A stretch of 64,000 nucleotides of DNA from assembly GCA_963556695.1 (NCBI GenBank), contig CAUWAG010000012.1:4154001-4218000 (forward strand), written 5' to 3'. Source of the DNA: Anthostomella pinea. Its lineage: Eukaryota; Ascomycota; Sordariomycetes; Xylariales; Xylariaceae. A program made the translations under genes and the position numbers. This document shows positions 1 through 11,603 of this stretch, in pieces. Below the pieces are notes generated by a model. It worked only from the letters and a program-made list of their open reading frames with translations, searched no databases and was not told the DNA's origin. Position 1 is the first letter of the stretch. Every line of letters starts with the position of its first letter.

Positions 1-2
1 AA

Positions 3-542
3 TCAGGTCCCAGCGATTCTTTCAAAGACAGCGGTCTAACGGATTTTGAAGAACCAAATTCTCTATCCCCGGAGAGATCCATGCGAACCAAGCGAACTCA
101 TGCAACATTCCCTAGTGAACCGGAGAGAGATTCTCAGCGGGCCTCCAGCCCTGATGTAGAGAACTCGGACAACGGGCACTCTGACCTCGATGATGATATC
201 TCCCTATTCAAAAGGAAAGTCAGGCAGATGGGGAACGTACGGATCCACGCGCTGCCTAGCACCTGTACGACTCACTACGAGAAGTTTGACATCATGCATG
301 TCAGAGAAATGTTCCCGGCAGCTTCGGAGGGTATCATCCAGAAACTCGGGTTGGCAAACTCTCGCAGACGCCAACTTTTCAAATACACAGAGGCTCAATG
401 GCTCGGCGAAGCGTCCAAATTCATCAAGAATTCGCAGCAGGCGGCAAAGGACGACATGTCTATTGGGTATGTCCGAAGCCACATATCGGAAGTTGATTTT
501 TTGGTCAATTACCACGCGATGCCTCGGTACCCCGAATATTGA
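3..542 (+). CDS. 3' end of a fungal hypothetical protein (partial)
   Basis: The frame is open from the window edge to the TGA at 540-542, so only the last roughly 180 codons are visible and the true start lies upstream; the first internal Met is at 81. The N-terminal part is acidic and low-complexity. It is followed by a block containing FDIMHVREMFP and LGLANSRRRQLFKYTEAQ. From general knowledge, this 'LGxAxxRRRQxxxYxE' pattern recurs in many fungal hypothetical proteins with C-terminal zinc fingers or ankyrin repeats. No such domain follows here and the frame stops soon after the motif, so the protein is either a short family member or truncated. Function unknown. Confidence 0.5.
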   Translation, partial: SGPSDSFKDSGLTDFEEPNSLSPERSMRTKRTHATFPSEPERDSQRASSPDVENSDNGHSDLDDDISLFKRKVRQMGNVRIHALPSTCTTHYEKFDIMHVREMFPAASEGIIQKLGLANSRRRQLFKYTEAQWLGEASKFIKNSQQAAKDDMSIGYVRSHISEVDFLVNYHAMPRYPEY

Positions 543-559
543 GAACTTCTGCGTAGGAC

Positions 560-1290
560 AAGCCTGGATACATCCCGCATCCGAGCCAATGGTGACCCAC
601 GACGGCTCTTTGCCTTGGAGAGCAACGGGAAAGTTGCTTGAAATGACCAACAGACACCGAAGCAATGAGCCACACAGGTGCTGTGGCATGTCGTTCAATG
701 TTAGGTCAGAAACCTTAGGGTACTTGTCTGCGGCTCTTGCGCTTGCAATCGCAAGGTCTAGATGATCGAGATTGTCGGGTAGCTTCTTGATGGCTTCGCT
801 TTTTGTTATCTTTTGGGGTATTTGGGTTTGGCTCCTCCCTTCGGTCGAAGAGCTTAAAATAAAAACACATCGTGGTTGCAACTCGAAGGCATCCTTACCG
901 TTGTAGTCGTACCAATGTTTGTCATAGAAATTATGCCAGTAGCAGTGTAATGATCTCCGCCTAGTCGAAGCATGTCTCGTATTTAGAGGGAAACACCAGT
1001 GAAGCCTCTGACAGAGTGACACGCCCATAATGAACGTAGAGTCACTAGGGAATCTTGGGAATTTATGTTTCAAGTTTCAGGTCCGCTTTGGCATCTTCCT
1101 CAATAGGACATATTTCGCACGTAGCTGATGTTTCCAGGGTAAGGACAGACGCCTTTGTTAGGAGGTTTCACTTTGACAAGTGTCTTTAGAAACTCAATGT
1201 TACTGCCGCCCCTATTCACTTCTAAGTTCTCCAGATGCAACATCGATGTTGAAAAGTCGTAAACCATCCGTACACGCTGTCCAATACCAA
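560..1290 (-). pseudogene. possible F-box/LRR-type gene remnant
   Basis: Minus-strand translation gives protein-like stretches in more than one frame: one around 1150-1290 containing NLEVNRGGSNIEF, and one around 560-790 containing LPDNLDHLDLAIASARAADK. The spacing of leucines and the 'PDNLDHLDLAI' style resemble the LRR part of fungal F-box proteins. In-frame stops and a frame change separate the blocks, and no start codon or F-box is visible. The downstream part runs antisense into the neighbouring ORF. This is a weak call based on amino-acid texture only. Confidence 0.25.
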
Positions 1291-1381
1291 AGCAAGACGC
1301 ACCCTTAAACAGCCGACGGCTTATTTTCTCCCCTACCGACCTCCAGTCCGCAGGCCGCAGTCCAACAGCTCCATCGCCAGC

Positions 1382-1815
1382 TCAACTAAGCCCCCGTCGT
1401 CTCCACTCCCTCGCTCTCTCATCAATCCACAGCGCATACATCGTCCTGATCACACACAGCGCACCGAAAGCAGCACCCAACCCAAAAGCTGCATTGCGCA
1501 GTATGCAGCTGCGCACGTCCACGTCGCGTCACTCGCATTGCTGCCCAAGCCCAAGCCCACAGCACCATCACCACCACACTCGCTGTCAACGCCAGCATCG
1601 CGGCGGCCCAGGATTCCATCACCCGGCAGATAGTCGACAGACTGGTCGGGTGGAAACGGCGGCAGGGGATGCCTGAAGAAGCCCATTGCCAGACGATCGT
1701 TGAGCCACCGAAAGAAGAAGAATGCGGTGGCGAGCTGGATCACGCAGACGAGGGCTGCGGCGAGATATCCGCGGCGGACATAGCGCAGTTGGGCTGGCGG
1801 GAGGGGTGGATACAT
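1382..1815 (-). pseudogene. small three-TM membrane protein with two frame changes
   Basis: Starting at the ATG at 1815 (MYPPLPPAQLRYVRRGYLAA) there is a first hydrophobic helix (AAALVCVIQLATAFFFF) and a conserved-looking linker ending DYLPG. At about 1625 the coding texture moves to a second frame holding a clear TM helix (SWAAAMLALTASVVVMVLWA). At about 1540 it moves to a third frame with another helix and a charged tail (GALCVIRTMYALWIDERARE) ending at a TGA at 1382-1384. The three pieces abut with no room for introns. Two small indels (assembly errors or real decay) are the simplest explanation. Family not recognised. Confidence 0.4.
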
Positions 1816-2436
1816 GGCGCGTATTGGTCTTCTCTGACTCTGCTGTGTAACGTGTTGATCTGAATGGTGTTGAGGTAGTGGTATCCAGATCCGCGATGCG
1901 GGGGAAAGGGGGTTCTTAAAGAGCCGTGTCTTCCATGTCGTAGTCACATCTGCTGGAGTTTGCCCTCTCGTCGGACCGTTATGAGTAAAGTGAACTCAAG
2001 ATGACTCGCCCGCTCCATGTGCTTGTGTGACCATGGCTGATTAGGAACATATGGCGGTTACACAAGATCACGGGCCACGACACGTGTTTGGTATCTCTCA
2101 ACGAGATGTTTGCCATCAGAACCTCACACTGTTGGACTCCAGGGGGACTCATTCCATCAAGAACTCCCGGCTATGAAACGGGACCGCGACTCAGCGTGAG
2201 TTGAAGATGTCGCAGTGGTTAGATTGCCGCAGCATCGCCACGCCGCTGACGGCAAGCAACTGATGGCATCTATGTCCTACGATAGTTGGATATTATTCAT
2301 AGTCTTACTGTCCAATACATCTCGATAGAGATGGAGACTGTTCACCATGCTAAAAACCGACCCAATGCACGCCAACAACACAAGAGCCCCTAAACATGTT
2401 TGTCTTCCTCCACTCGCCGATTGAACGCATCCACCC
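1816..2436. other. intergenic; no gene seen
   Basis: Short random ORFs only. It lies upstream of the small membrane protein and downstream of the MFS transporter stop. No repeat or RNA structure stood out. Confidence 0.5.
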
Positions 2437-3910
2437 CTAAATCTTCACAACCTTCACGCCAATCTGCACAGTCCGAGCCGCGAAGAACAGCGCCATCCCA
2501 ACCGTCAGACTCAAGCCGCAGAACAGCTGCAAGCCGAGGTAGCCGCCGCCGCCCTGCGCGGCGACGATAGCGCCGCCGATTGGCGACCCGGTCAGCCCGC
2601 CCAGCGACCCGACGAGCATAGACATGCCGTTGCGCGTGCCGATCTGGCGGATCCTGCTGATCTGGGAGATGACGGCTGGCAGCAGCGAGATGTAGCCGCC
2701 CGAAGCGAAGCCGTAGACGGCGCCGTAGACGAGCGTCGCCGCCGTCAACTGCCCCGGGATCCACAGCGCCAGCGTGATCACCCCCGATAGGCCAGTGATC
2801 AGGATCATCATGTTAAAGCGGCCGAGCTTGTCGCCCAGGAAGCCCGGGATGATGCGGCCGGGGATGCTGTGCGAGACGATGTCAGCCAGTGACTGTCATC
2901 ATATCGAGAAAAGAGAGGAAAAGGAGAATTTCACAGCTTGCACTCACCTGCACGCGGTGAGAATGGGCAAGATGTAGGGCACAAGCGTCGCGTCGATACC
3001 CTGATGCTGCGCCTGCAGCGTCAGGTAGCTAAACGGCAAGAAGCCCCAAAACACAAAGAACGAGGCCGCGACGACAATCGAGTACCGGACCTCCAAAAAG
3101 GGGGTCAAGTAATCCTGGACGCGGAACGGCTTCGGCCGCGGCGGCAGGCGGGACTTGATCGTCAGAAAACTGATGCCGCACAGCACGAGCACCATGAAGC
3201 CCAGCACGCGCATGGTCCAGGGGAAGCCGACGCCCGGGATGAGCTTGGTCATCATGATGGGCAGGACGATGCCGCCGAACGAGGAGCCCGACACCATGAT
3301 GCCGAGGGCGTACGCGCGGTAGCGGGGGAACCAGCTCAGCACCGAGTTGGTGCCGCAGTTAAAGACTGCGCTGGCGCCGACCCCGCTGACGACGCCCTGC
3401 GCCAGGATGAACTGGTAGTACTCTGTGGACAGCGACACCGTCATCAGGCCAAAGGCGTAGACAAGTGTGCCGAAGATGAGGAGGTAGCGGGGCCCGTAGT
3501 TGTCGAAGATACGGCCAGCCTATTGTTATCAGTCAGAGTCAGGTCAACACAAACCTCTTGTAGATATTGCTGGAATAGGTCCATTGGGCGAATATGGGTT
3601 GGAAAAGACTTACAAAAGCGTTCGAACCCGTCACGACAAAAACCTGCAGCGACGTGATCCAGCTCACGGCCGAGCTGCTGTAGCCGGCCAGCGGCCCGTT
3701 GACGTAGTACTCGACGAAGACGCCGACGCAGTTGACGAGGCCGAAGGAGCAGAACAGCGCCAGGAAGCCGCCGAAGACCACTAACCACGCCTCTCGCCCG
3801 CCGTCGGGGAAGTCGGCTGGGTTGAACCCCGGCGGCCCGGATGATGCTGGCTTCCCCCCTTTCTCCATGTCGCCCTCGACCACATTTTCTGGCGTGGGAA
3901 ATGTGTTCAC
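2437..3910 (-). CDS. MFS transporter, monocarboxylate-permease-like
   Basis: Three exons (3910-3614, 3519-2948, 2866-2437) splice in frame to 432 residues with about 12 hydrophobic segments. Exon 1 carries a short polar N-terminus, a [15 protein letters not shown] motif typical of fungal MCT-like permeases, and TM1-2. Exon 2 begins [14 protein letters not shown], the usual loop 2-3 signature, and spans TM3-7. Exon 3 begins [18 protein letters not shown], the matching central-loop signature, and spans TM8-12. Donors are GTAAGT and GTGAGT. The predicted role is proton-coupled plasma-membrane uptake of a monocarboxylate or similar small solute (MCH/riboflavin-transporter-like group); the substrate cannot be read from sequence. 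The ATG at 3910 gives a normal family length. It stands alone, with no obvious co-regulated neighbour. Confidence 0.85.
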
Positions 3911-5734
3911 TTGAGTTAACTCTCATTGTGAGGATGTGCGCTCTAGTGACCGTAGCTCTATCGAGTCCCCCCTCGACATATATCGTCTCTTTCCCTTGTC
4001 GGTTGTTGTTGAGGCGTCAAAGCGCGGCTCCTCCTGCATGGTGGAAGATCCCGTGTCGGAAATTGGCATTTTGCTAATGTCGTCTAACCGGCAACGATGA
4101 GTTAAAGGAATGCCGAAGACGCTGAGTCAAGCGACGTAAAGGCGGTTTATCTTCGACAGAAGAAGGCAACGGCTGAAAGGTAAATTTGCTTCTGTAGTAG
4201 TAAGTCTGGAATATCATATAAGAGATAGCGAAGTGATGAGACAAGAAGGGCTTGCCGAAAGCGAATAACAAAATTTTTTTTATTGCAGAGGTCTCTGATT
4301 CAGGATCCTGGAGGTTTGGCCGGCAGATCACAGCTGATAATTATTGAACCGACAAGTTGTCTGGGGTGTGAAGGAAAAAGATCTGTAGTTACTGACAAGC
4401 CTGAAGGGAAAATGGTATTTTAAATAGCAATGAAGTAATCACGTATCATATGCAGATGTTCAGAATTATTCGGCATTAAGTCCGCAACCAATACCAGCGA
4501 GCACCGTTGGAGATTTCCTCTACCACCGAGAGTAACGGAAATGAAGGCGTGCCAGATTCGGTTCGCTCGCCGTGCACAGCTGGCAGACTCAGGAGTCGGA
4601 CTATCGCCATATTCCGAGCTTCTTACCGCGGGATATACAGTCAGTCGGTGGTTGACCTGGCTGGGCTGAAGTGGCTGGCTGACAGGTCAGTTTACTACCG
4701 GCCGGCCGTTGATCTGCGAATGTACTGCATATGCAAGGCATAGAAGGCCGACAGGACCTCATCGTCTGGGTCGGTTCTGGTAGGTAGTTCTAACTAGCTA
4801 GTCAGTGGTGGGACGCAACGTGCTCTCACCTGCATCCGACGAAACGGGAGGAGATGCTTCAAATCGGTCTCTGCGTAAAGCGCGAAGACCCGAGTGCTCG
4901 GCACCGACCAACCAAGGCATGACACTACATGTATGCAAGGCCATGCCATGTCATGCATTCCAGTGCCATATCTGGAAGATCTCTCAGTGACAAGCCTCGG
5001 TCATACGCTCGGAGATCCGAGGCTCGGTTTTACAGATATGGAGCCGCCTGGTACGATCTGGATCAGATTAGATCAACGTAACGAGCCAGGTTCGGGCAGC
5101 ACTGACCTATGCGCAGTGTCAGTACTGCTCCTAAATTCAACAAGTCTTCCAGCGACAAATACGGATGGGCGTCAGTTCTCGCGCTTACCGGGCTTTGTCT
5201 GACGGCCTGACTGAGAACAGCCGGCGATTGATCTTTAACGACGCCATATATACCTGGGCACATCATCGAATGATCCCTGTTCGGGTAAGCATTGGGGACA
5301 TTCTAATTGAATGGAACCCTATTCCAAATCGCGAAGTTCTGACAGCCTGATATTCGCGTACCGAGACGCGACACAAGTGCCGTGGAAGACGAGGCCAGAA
5401 AGACACTCCCTTCTTATCCTCAATCACCGCTCATACGGCCCCGTCAGTCATACCTCGAATTGAACCGAAAAGGCATAATGACAACGGTGGAATAAGCACC
5501 TGAGATAAGTGGCTTCGATAAAGTAAGTCACCTTTGACACCTATTCCAGCCACAATGAATGCAACTCTGCTTGGTCGAAGAAGAATGTACCGTAGGAATG
5601 AGGCGGGAGAGGCACCCATTTTCTGTTTATTACACAGGGAATTGCGTCCTAATGCTCGTCTAATGGTACAATACGTGAGTGCCATGGTGGCTAGTCGTAC
5701 AACTCGTCGCGATGCTGCATGAAGCGCCCCGCCC
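3911..5734. other. long intergenic region; no gene recognised
   Basis: 1.8 kb with only short, compositionally random ORFs on both strands. It separates the divergently placed MFS gene start (3910) from the 3' end of AIM24 (5735). No family signature, terminal repeats or tRNA-like cloverleaf was noticed. Confidence 0.5.
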
Positions 5735-7018
5735 CTATTTTTCAAAGTCCTTGAGATTTTGCGCATCCGCAAATTGAACTTTCCCATCCTGTCCGACGCT
5801 CGCGACACTAATTCTTACGGCTGACGCGTCTGTGGTCTTGAGAGGTTCGCTCGCTTTCGGTTTCGTGGCCAGCTCGACAGCGGCCGGTACCGCACCCGCG
5901 GGAGCATCCGCTATCTCGTTGACGTCGGCGTTGGTAAGCACGTCGCTGACACGGGACCCTCTACTCGACATGAGGATCGTCATCGGACCGTGGAACTGCA
6001 AGAACAGCCTGTCTCCCCATATTGTGCGACGCGCGGTGGTACGCAAGCTGAACATGGCTCTCGAAACCCACTTGTAGGTCTCGGTCTGACGCATATTCTG
6101 GAAGAACTTGGTGGTCTCCAGCCATGCCGTAAGTGACGGGATCTGCAATGTGATGCTCGAACTCTTGAATCGGAAAGGCAGAGGTGGGCATTTCGTCATC
6201 GTGTACGCTACCACATTGGAGGGATGCGCGACGAACTCCTCCCCCTCAGCCAATGTGAGCTGATATATGTGTCCCGGTGCCGCCAATGCTGCAAGCCCTC
6301 GGCCTGTCAGCTCAGACGAGCCCCAATGCGCGAGGGGCAGCTGTCTTTGGATGCGGGGTGTAACGGCGAGACTATGACCTGTCCATGCCAGCAGAGCCTT
6401 CCTTTGCCCCACCATCCAGTCGGTCGTTCCATCAAGATGGAGCACAGAGAACGTAGTCGTAGGGGACTTGGTCGATATTAGGGCCGTCAGTGGCGTTGTG
6501 GAGGTAATGCGCTGGTAGAGGAATGGGACGCCAGTGAGGGCTCGGGTGAGGGGAGAGAGCAATGAAAGGGTCGATTGCGCCTAGGTTTTGGTCCACGGTT
6601 AGTCCGGGCTTACGACTATGGGTTCTGTTCGTGCTCACGTTTTGTGGTTTCCCTGATACTGCCACGAGAGTTCCACGCCGAGTGTAGAGCCTCTGGGAGG
6701 CGGAAAGGGAGACAGAGAGGAGGGAGTATGGCGAGCCGAGGACCTCGAAGCGCGCATCTGCATACAGTGTCAGTGTCAATGCCACCCTGGGATAGCTGCT
6801 CCAGGCGCGGACATACCTGCGACGTCCTTGGAGGCATCGATCGGGACGCCGAAGGGATCGCCTCCCAGGCGCGGCGACTCGCTCGTTGGTGACGAGCTGA
6901 TCTGAATAGCTCTACATTGCCGACACACGTAGCTTGTCCGGGCACCCAATTGGCTCACTCGGCCCCTTCTGGCCAAAGAGGAGGCGGCCCCAGTACCACG
7001 CATTACGACGATCCGCAC
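5735..7018 (-). CDS. AIM24: AIM24-family mitochondrial protein
   Basis: Three exons (7018-6817, 6757-6639, 6580-5735) join in frame to 388 residues. The N-terminus is Arg/Ala-rich with few acidic residues, as expected for a mitochondrial presequence. The core reads [20 protein letters not shown], then the spliced [13 protein letters not shown] junction, then [20 protein letters not shown]. These are hallmarks of the AIM24 (altered inheritance of mitochondria 24) double-stranded beta-helix family. In yeast AIM24 is an inner-membrane protein linked to MICOS integrity and respiratory complexes. The acidic, Ala/Pro-rich C-terminal tail from about residue 330 is poorly conserved in the family. Introns use GTATGT and GTGAGC donors. 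The gene looks intact and is the best housekeeping anchor on the left side. Confidence 0.93.
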
Positions 7019-7369
7019 TTGGTCAAGGAGGCTTTTGCTGGTGCTCGTGAGCTTCGAGGTGCGGGTATAAAAAAGTCGCGGAGGCTGGAAGCTCCTACGC
7101 GCGAAAAGTCACAGCTGGCAATGCGGCGGCTAATTAGCGGCAGACCACCACAATGACGTACAGTTAAGGGTACAGTCCAGACACAGTACGAATTACTGTG
7201 TCGATTTTCCCCCTTAGACCTGGGCAATGCCAGGTCGCCCATCTCTACTGCACCCGACTGGCTTTCAATACAAGCACACAAGATTAGTGAAGGGATGAGA
7301 TATTAAATATGTGCAAAATTCAAGTGTAGGAGTGATTACCGCCTAAGGCAAAAGAGTTTTCACCTATTC
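7019..7369. other. AIM24 upstream region; no gene seen
   Basis: Probable promoter and 5' leader of AIM24 (transcribed leftward from 7018). No other coding signal. Confidence 0.4.
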
Positions 7370-7920
7370 AATGCCAAAGTACCGGTATAGTGAAGGTCAA
7401 ACTCGACTCTTAACCCAGGAATAATAGTTAACCATCGACGGCTCCATGAACTCGGTAGTTCAAACTATTCCGGGTGGTACTGGTAGATGTATTTGCTCGT
7501 AGTGCATCGTTTCTAGCTGCAACAAGTCATTGTCCTCAGATGGCACGTTCTTCATCAGAGCTGTGAGGCTATGCTCGTCAATCTGACGATAATGGTATGG
7601 CTTCGATGTTCAGGCAGTTCCACCAGAAGTCGTTCTGGATAAGCCGGTCCATGATTTGCTTGATGACAGCAAAGGATGGCAAATTTGGACGACACGATCA
7701 TCGGCCCGTAGAGATGCGATCCTACATACATGCTCTAGATCTTATCAGCAATGTTGATCAAAACGTATAGAGAACCTCGTTCGCGTAGAGGAAGCTTCAC
7801 GAGGTCCGCAGTTGTATGTCCCATGTGTGGACAAACATCCCCGTGATGTCGACCCAGCAGTAGAGGCAGTAGCAGTGGCCAGTAGCCAGCAACTAAACAC
7901 CCCCTTTCACGCTACGGTCA
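7370..7920 (-). pseudogene. decayed gene remnant, unidentified
   Basis: Minus-strand translation shows protein-like pieces in shifting frames: GMFVHTWDIQLRT near 7840, IMDRLIQNDFWWNCLNIEAI near 7640, and LMKNVPSEDNDLLQLETMHY near 7530. TGA and TAG codons interrupt all of them. The first piece is reminiscent of the WD motif in fungal SAT4/rhodopsin-like membrane proteins, but this is not secure. No start or intact frame exists. Confidence 0.25.
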
Positions 7921-8598
7921 GTAGAGCTCATATTATAATATAGATGTTAAGAAACTTGTGCATCCCGCAACGATAAAAGCTAGGTTTAGTTAATCATATG
8001 CATTCTTGGTAGGAAACGAAGCATCGCAAAGTAAGCGCCTAATTTGTTGAATAAGAAGCCTTTTCTAGCTACAGTACTTCTATATTGCTACAAGTGGGAT
8101 AGAAGACAAGTATATCTAAGTACTGTACTGTCCTAATTCCCGTCAACGCCTCAGTTCTATGTTTCTCCTCCACTCTCGATCATCATGCTGGTATCTCGAA
8201 CGAGCAGCATCAACAATCCGTCGGATCAACGCCAAATCGGCCATAAACATCCGTTAAGCCCACATTTGACAAACTGTTGTATGTTATGCGCGGTGAAAGG
8301 CCGTCGGCATTTGATGCGCAGAACCGAGCAAGGCCTGCCGCGTAACTATACAGCAGTCACCAGCATCAGAGGTAGTACACGGGCCTCAGCCAAACCTTTG
8401 ATATTCACGCCATTACGTTTGATTAAATACAATCTACGGCACTGGTGTCACGGTCGCAATTTTCTCGTAAACAAATCATCAGAACTTCTGCCACGCGTGA
8501 GAGCGGGACGGTCATCGTGTCAGCTTGAGAGAAGGGAGGTGGCATTGAGTTGTATGGTGGATAGCCCCAACTTTGGACAGTATACCGCCCGCCGGCTC
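7921..8598. other. intergenic, no gene seen
   Basis: AT-leaning spacer between the decayed remnant and the thioesterase 3' end; nothing recognised. Confidence 0.4.
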
Positions 8599-9360
8599 TC
8601 AGATCTTTGAACTGTGAATGGGTCCGACCTTGGGATGATCCCTCTCCCACTTCTCCATGGCAACCTTCGTCTGTTCAGCAGTCTTGATCCAGTGATCGTA
8701 CACGGCCGGCCATCCACCACCAAGGGTGCGAATATTCACAGGACGACCAGTCTTGAGATCCATAAAGGTTGTCGAGCCTTTGACCTCGGCAACGATCGTT
8801 TGCTGCTTGAGGGAAAAGAGGCAAAGGGTGCCGTTGTTACGCGAGGGTTCGATGTAGCTCTGTCGGTACGCCGCGATAAGCTATTGCCTTGTCGTCAGTG
8901 AGGTCGGCGAAAGATACAGAGTAACATTATTACGAACCGAGTCGGGGTATTGTACTTGCCTACGAATGCTCAACTCATACTTTCGAACAGCGGAAATGAC
9001 GCTCTTGCCTTGAAGCATATCGTCACATTCTGCCGTGCTGAGAAATTGGTCGTAGCTCTCCATGAGACGATACAGGCAAGACCCAATGAAGTGCATGTAC
9101 TGCGAGTGCATTACATGGCCGAAAGGGTCCTGGTCCTCGGCCCAGACCACACCATGCTCGACCATGGTCTTGGGGTCATACCCCATGGCCTCCAACGTAG
9201 TCAAGGCCTGTGCTCGAAGTTTTGCATATGGATCAGTGTTAGGATGAGGGCTGGGAGCGCCGGCACGAGAGTACGGCGAGTTGTACGACGAAGCGGCTAG
9301 CCGCGAGGAGGAGGCGTTGGAAGAATCACTCATGTTGGTTGTTGGGCCAGAAATAGGCAC
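8599..9360 (-). CDS. hotdog-fold thioesterase (4-HBA-CoA thioesterase-like)
   Basis: Two exons (9360-8938 and 8880-8599) splice in phase 0 to 234 residues; a second Met at 9333 would give 225. After a Ser-rich N-terminus comes WAEDQDPFGHVMHSQYMHFI, equivalent to the catalytic D-x-F-x-H-x-N/S-x-x-Y motif of YbgC/4-hydroxybenzoyl-CoA-type hotdog thioesterases. The spliced VQYPDS/LIAAYRQSYIEP junction is the usual beta-strand pair. Predicted activity is hydrolysis of an acyl-CoA. The Ser/Ala-rich leader could be a weak mitochondrial signal. Using the earlier GT at 8959 would drop the conserved YPDS, so I chose the GTTCGT donor. Confidence 0.8.
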
Positions 9361-10013
9361 GCATATGAGGAATTGAGGAGGTCTGACAGTTCTGGGAAGC
9401 GGAAGCGATCACGAAAAGAGAGATAAAATAGGCCAAGGAGGATATGAAGTGACAACCAAACGCGACGTTGGAGGGATCGGGCCATTGGCTTGAATGACCA
9501 AGAGCGAACACCGCTTCCTGAAGCAGGTTTACTAGTGTTCGGTGTATCCACTCCCAACATATGCTGGGTCTGAGGTGGCAGACAACGAAGTAAGGGTACA
9601 TACCCCTGTCCGTCATGCAGTTGGGAGCTACTTACATATCGCATGAGCAGCTTCCGCACAAACAGCCCGAAACATGACCGCCATGGCGTAAGTGAAGTGA
9701 GGTTGTGAAAGTAATAAAGCCACCTCGTTCTCGTTCATGCATGTAAGACGCCCACAGATGCAGTATATTAACTCCACCCATTCCATGCCAACCAACCCTA
9801 TCGCCGATTCGGAGATGCAACCACTATATGTCATCGGTCCTCTTCTTTCCCACCCGACATGAACTGTCCCTTCCTGTTTCCTGGGAGGACTGAGTCCGAG
9901 ACGGAGCTAGACTTGTCCTCCTCCCTAGACGAGTCACTCTCTGCGCAGTACTCATCTTATTGAGTTCCAAACTACAGGGATTCTTTGCCCCTGCTCGGAA
10001 AGGCCAAGCCGCA
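9361..10013. other. intergenic between thioesterase and P450 starts
   Basis: A divergent promoter region: the thioesterase reads left from 9360 and the P450 remnant reads right from 10014. Only random ORFs are seen. Confidence 0.4.
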
Positions 10014-10733
10014 ATGGGTGTCACGACCGTATCGTCCCCGGCAACCGGGTACATCGCTCTCATCATTTTGCTTTATGTACAGTACATCAGCTTCGATCCC
10101 GTCTGTTCATATTCGCTGACTCGCCTTCAAGTACAGCGCCCTGTTCGGCCATCGTCTTCTGATTCACCCTTTGCGGGCCTTCCCAGGACCATTCCTCGCC
10201 AATTTCACAGATGCATATGCAGCGTGCTATGCCTTCCAATGGCGTCTTCACCTGAAACCACGGCAAGGCCTTCTGAAGTATAGTAAGGGACATCTGCTTA
10301 TACCTCCTGCCGATAGATGATTCAACTAACAGGAGTCAAGAAGGGGGAAAGGGCCTGTTATGAGATACGTCTCAGACTAACTGGTGTTCAACACCGTCAG
10401 GGCATTTAGAGGTTGGCAATCGATTTCCATCCCTGACTTCATCACACTGATCCGATGTAGACATCTGTCGAAATGAAAGAGTCACGAAATCGAAGGTCTA
10501 CAAGGCTACGCAGCAGCATCCGCAAATTTTTAATGTCTTCAACATCAGAGACAGAGCTCAGCATAGCCAGAAACGCAAATTTATTGGTCGCGCTGTGAAT
10601 GAACATTCCATACGCGGATTCGAGCCAACCATGACCGAGCAAGTCGACGTTTTCCTGTGCTATATCCTCAACGCCGGCAAGGAAACCCCAAGTGCTACCA
10701 GAAACTGGCAAAGAAGACCTTGTGTTCCCAATT
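10014..10733 (+). pseudogene. cytochrome P450, 5' half (interrupted gene)
   Basis: The ATG at 10014 opens a hydrophobic anchor (YIALIILLY), followed by a 55-nt GT-AG intron at 10077-10131 with a CTGAC branch-like site. Then comes HPLRAFPGPFLANFTDAY, the proline hinge and 'PGP' motif of microsomal P450s. Further blocks are LVFNTVRAF near 10390, TKSKVYK near 10480 and FNIRDRAQHSQKRKFIGRAV near 10535, which is the C-helix region (DRAxHSxxRR) that contacts the heme propionates. They continue to about ARNW near 10700. Several in-frame stops occur (for example TAA just before LVFNT). Coding texture ends abruptly at about 10733 where AT-rich DNA begins. The 3' half of a P450 lies on the same strand at 13870-14497. 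Confidence 0.75.
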
Positions 10734-10735
10734 TA

Positions 10736-11389
10736 ACAGATTGAAATGATAACGATATTATAAAATTAATTTAAACTTTGCTATAACTTTAAGCAAAACA
10801 AATTTTTTTTAAAAAACTTATAACTCAACTTTATTCGTCTTTTTCTTTCACCTTAACGCTATTAATAAAACCTTTGTTTTCGTTCGACAAATTATAAAAG
10901 CCTTATATCAAAACGAATCTTCGCATAAAAATCTCACAAAAATCTTTTCTACGTACTACATATAATTATTTCGTTTTAATATTACTTAAAATATACTACA
11001 TTAATTAAATATATCTTACTATATGTAATAAAGTTATTTAGCAATTATTAGTTTATTAATGTTAGATTTGAGCTAATCGTCAGAGTGAAGTGTGTGTATG
11101 TGTATTCTTTATCTCTGAAGTGTCCCTGTGCGACCGTGGCAGTTTTGTGCCAGAAGGGGCTGGATCGGGACGGAAAACTAGGTTCCGTCGTCTTTCTATC
11201 AAGGTGCCTTCTGGGCTCACCTTTAATCCAACAATTAAAAGTAAATAAAAACCTTAATGGCAATATCGATTATAACGTTTTAATATTATAAAACTTTGAA
11301 AGGTATTTCTAACATAATTTAATAAGAATCAAAACTACGCAAATAGTATCATAGTTATATAACCTATATTTAATAAAAAATACAGTAAT
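10736..11389. repeat. AT-rich, RIP-like tract inside the split P450
   Basis: Composition changes sharply to A/T-dominated DNA with no coding texture, as expected for RIP-mutated transposon DNA. An island of ordinary composition at about 11070-11222 (starting near GAAGTGTGTGTATG and ending at GGGCTCACCTTT) sits within it and may be another short LTR or MITE remnant. No identifiable ORF. Confidence 0.55.
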
Positions 11390-11603
11390 TGTGACGGCCT
11401 GCACAGACCTTCCCACATGACAAGCGGATACTTCCTAATAGGGGAAGGATCTGACCAGAGGATCCTCTTAAAGGGGTAACCTCCCACTGTACCTATCTCT
11501 CTCTCTCTCTTCCTTTCCTCTCGAGTCTTGATATTCTCGTCAATAGAGTAATAGCTGCTTGCTGCTGGCCATGTCCCAGCTCCTCAGTACGCTCGCCATG
11601 ACA
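11390..11603 (+). repeat. solo LTR, copy 1 (TSD GTAAT)
   Basis: A 214-bp unit starts TGTGACGGCCTGCAC and ends CGCTCGCCATGACA, so it has LTR-style TG...CA ends. The 5 bp GTAAT occurs immediately before (11385-11389) and after (11604-11608), a perfect target-site duplication. Internally it has a CT-repeat and the sequence CTTAAAGGGG. An inverted near-identical copy lies at 57523-57735. No internal retrotransposon ORFs adjoin it, so this is a solo LTR formed by LTR-LTR recombination (Ty3/gypsy or copia type not decidable). Its composition is much less AT-biased than the flanks, suggesting it arrived after they were mutated. Confidence 0.8.

Noticed and set aside
2938..3657. 239-codon plus-strand ORF
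   Set aside because: Antisense of the MFS transporter exons.
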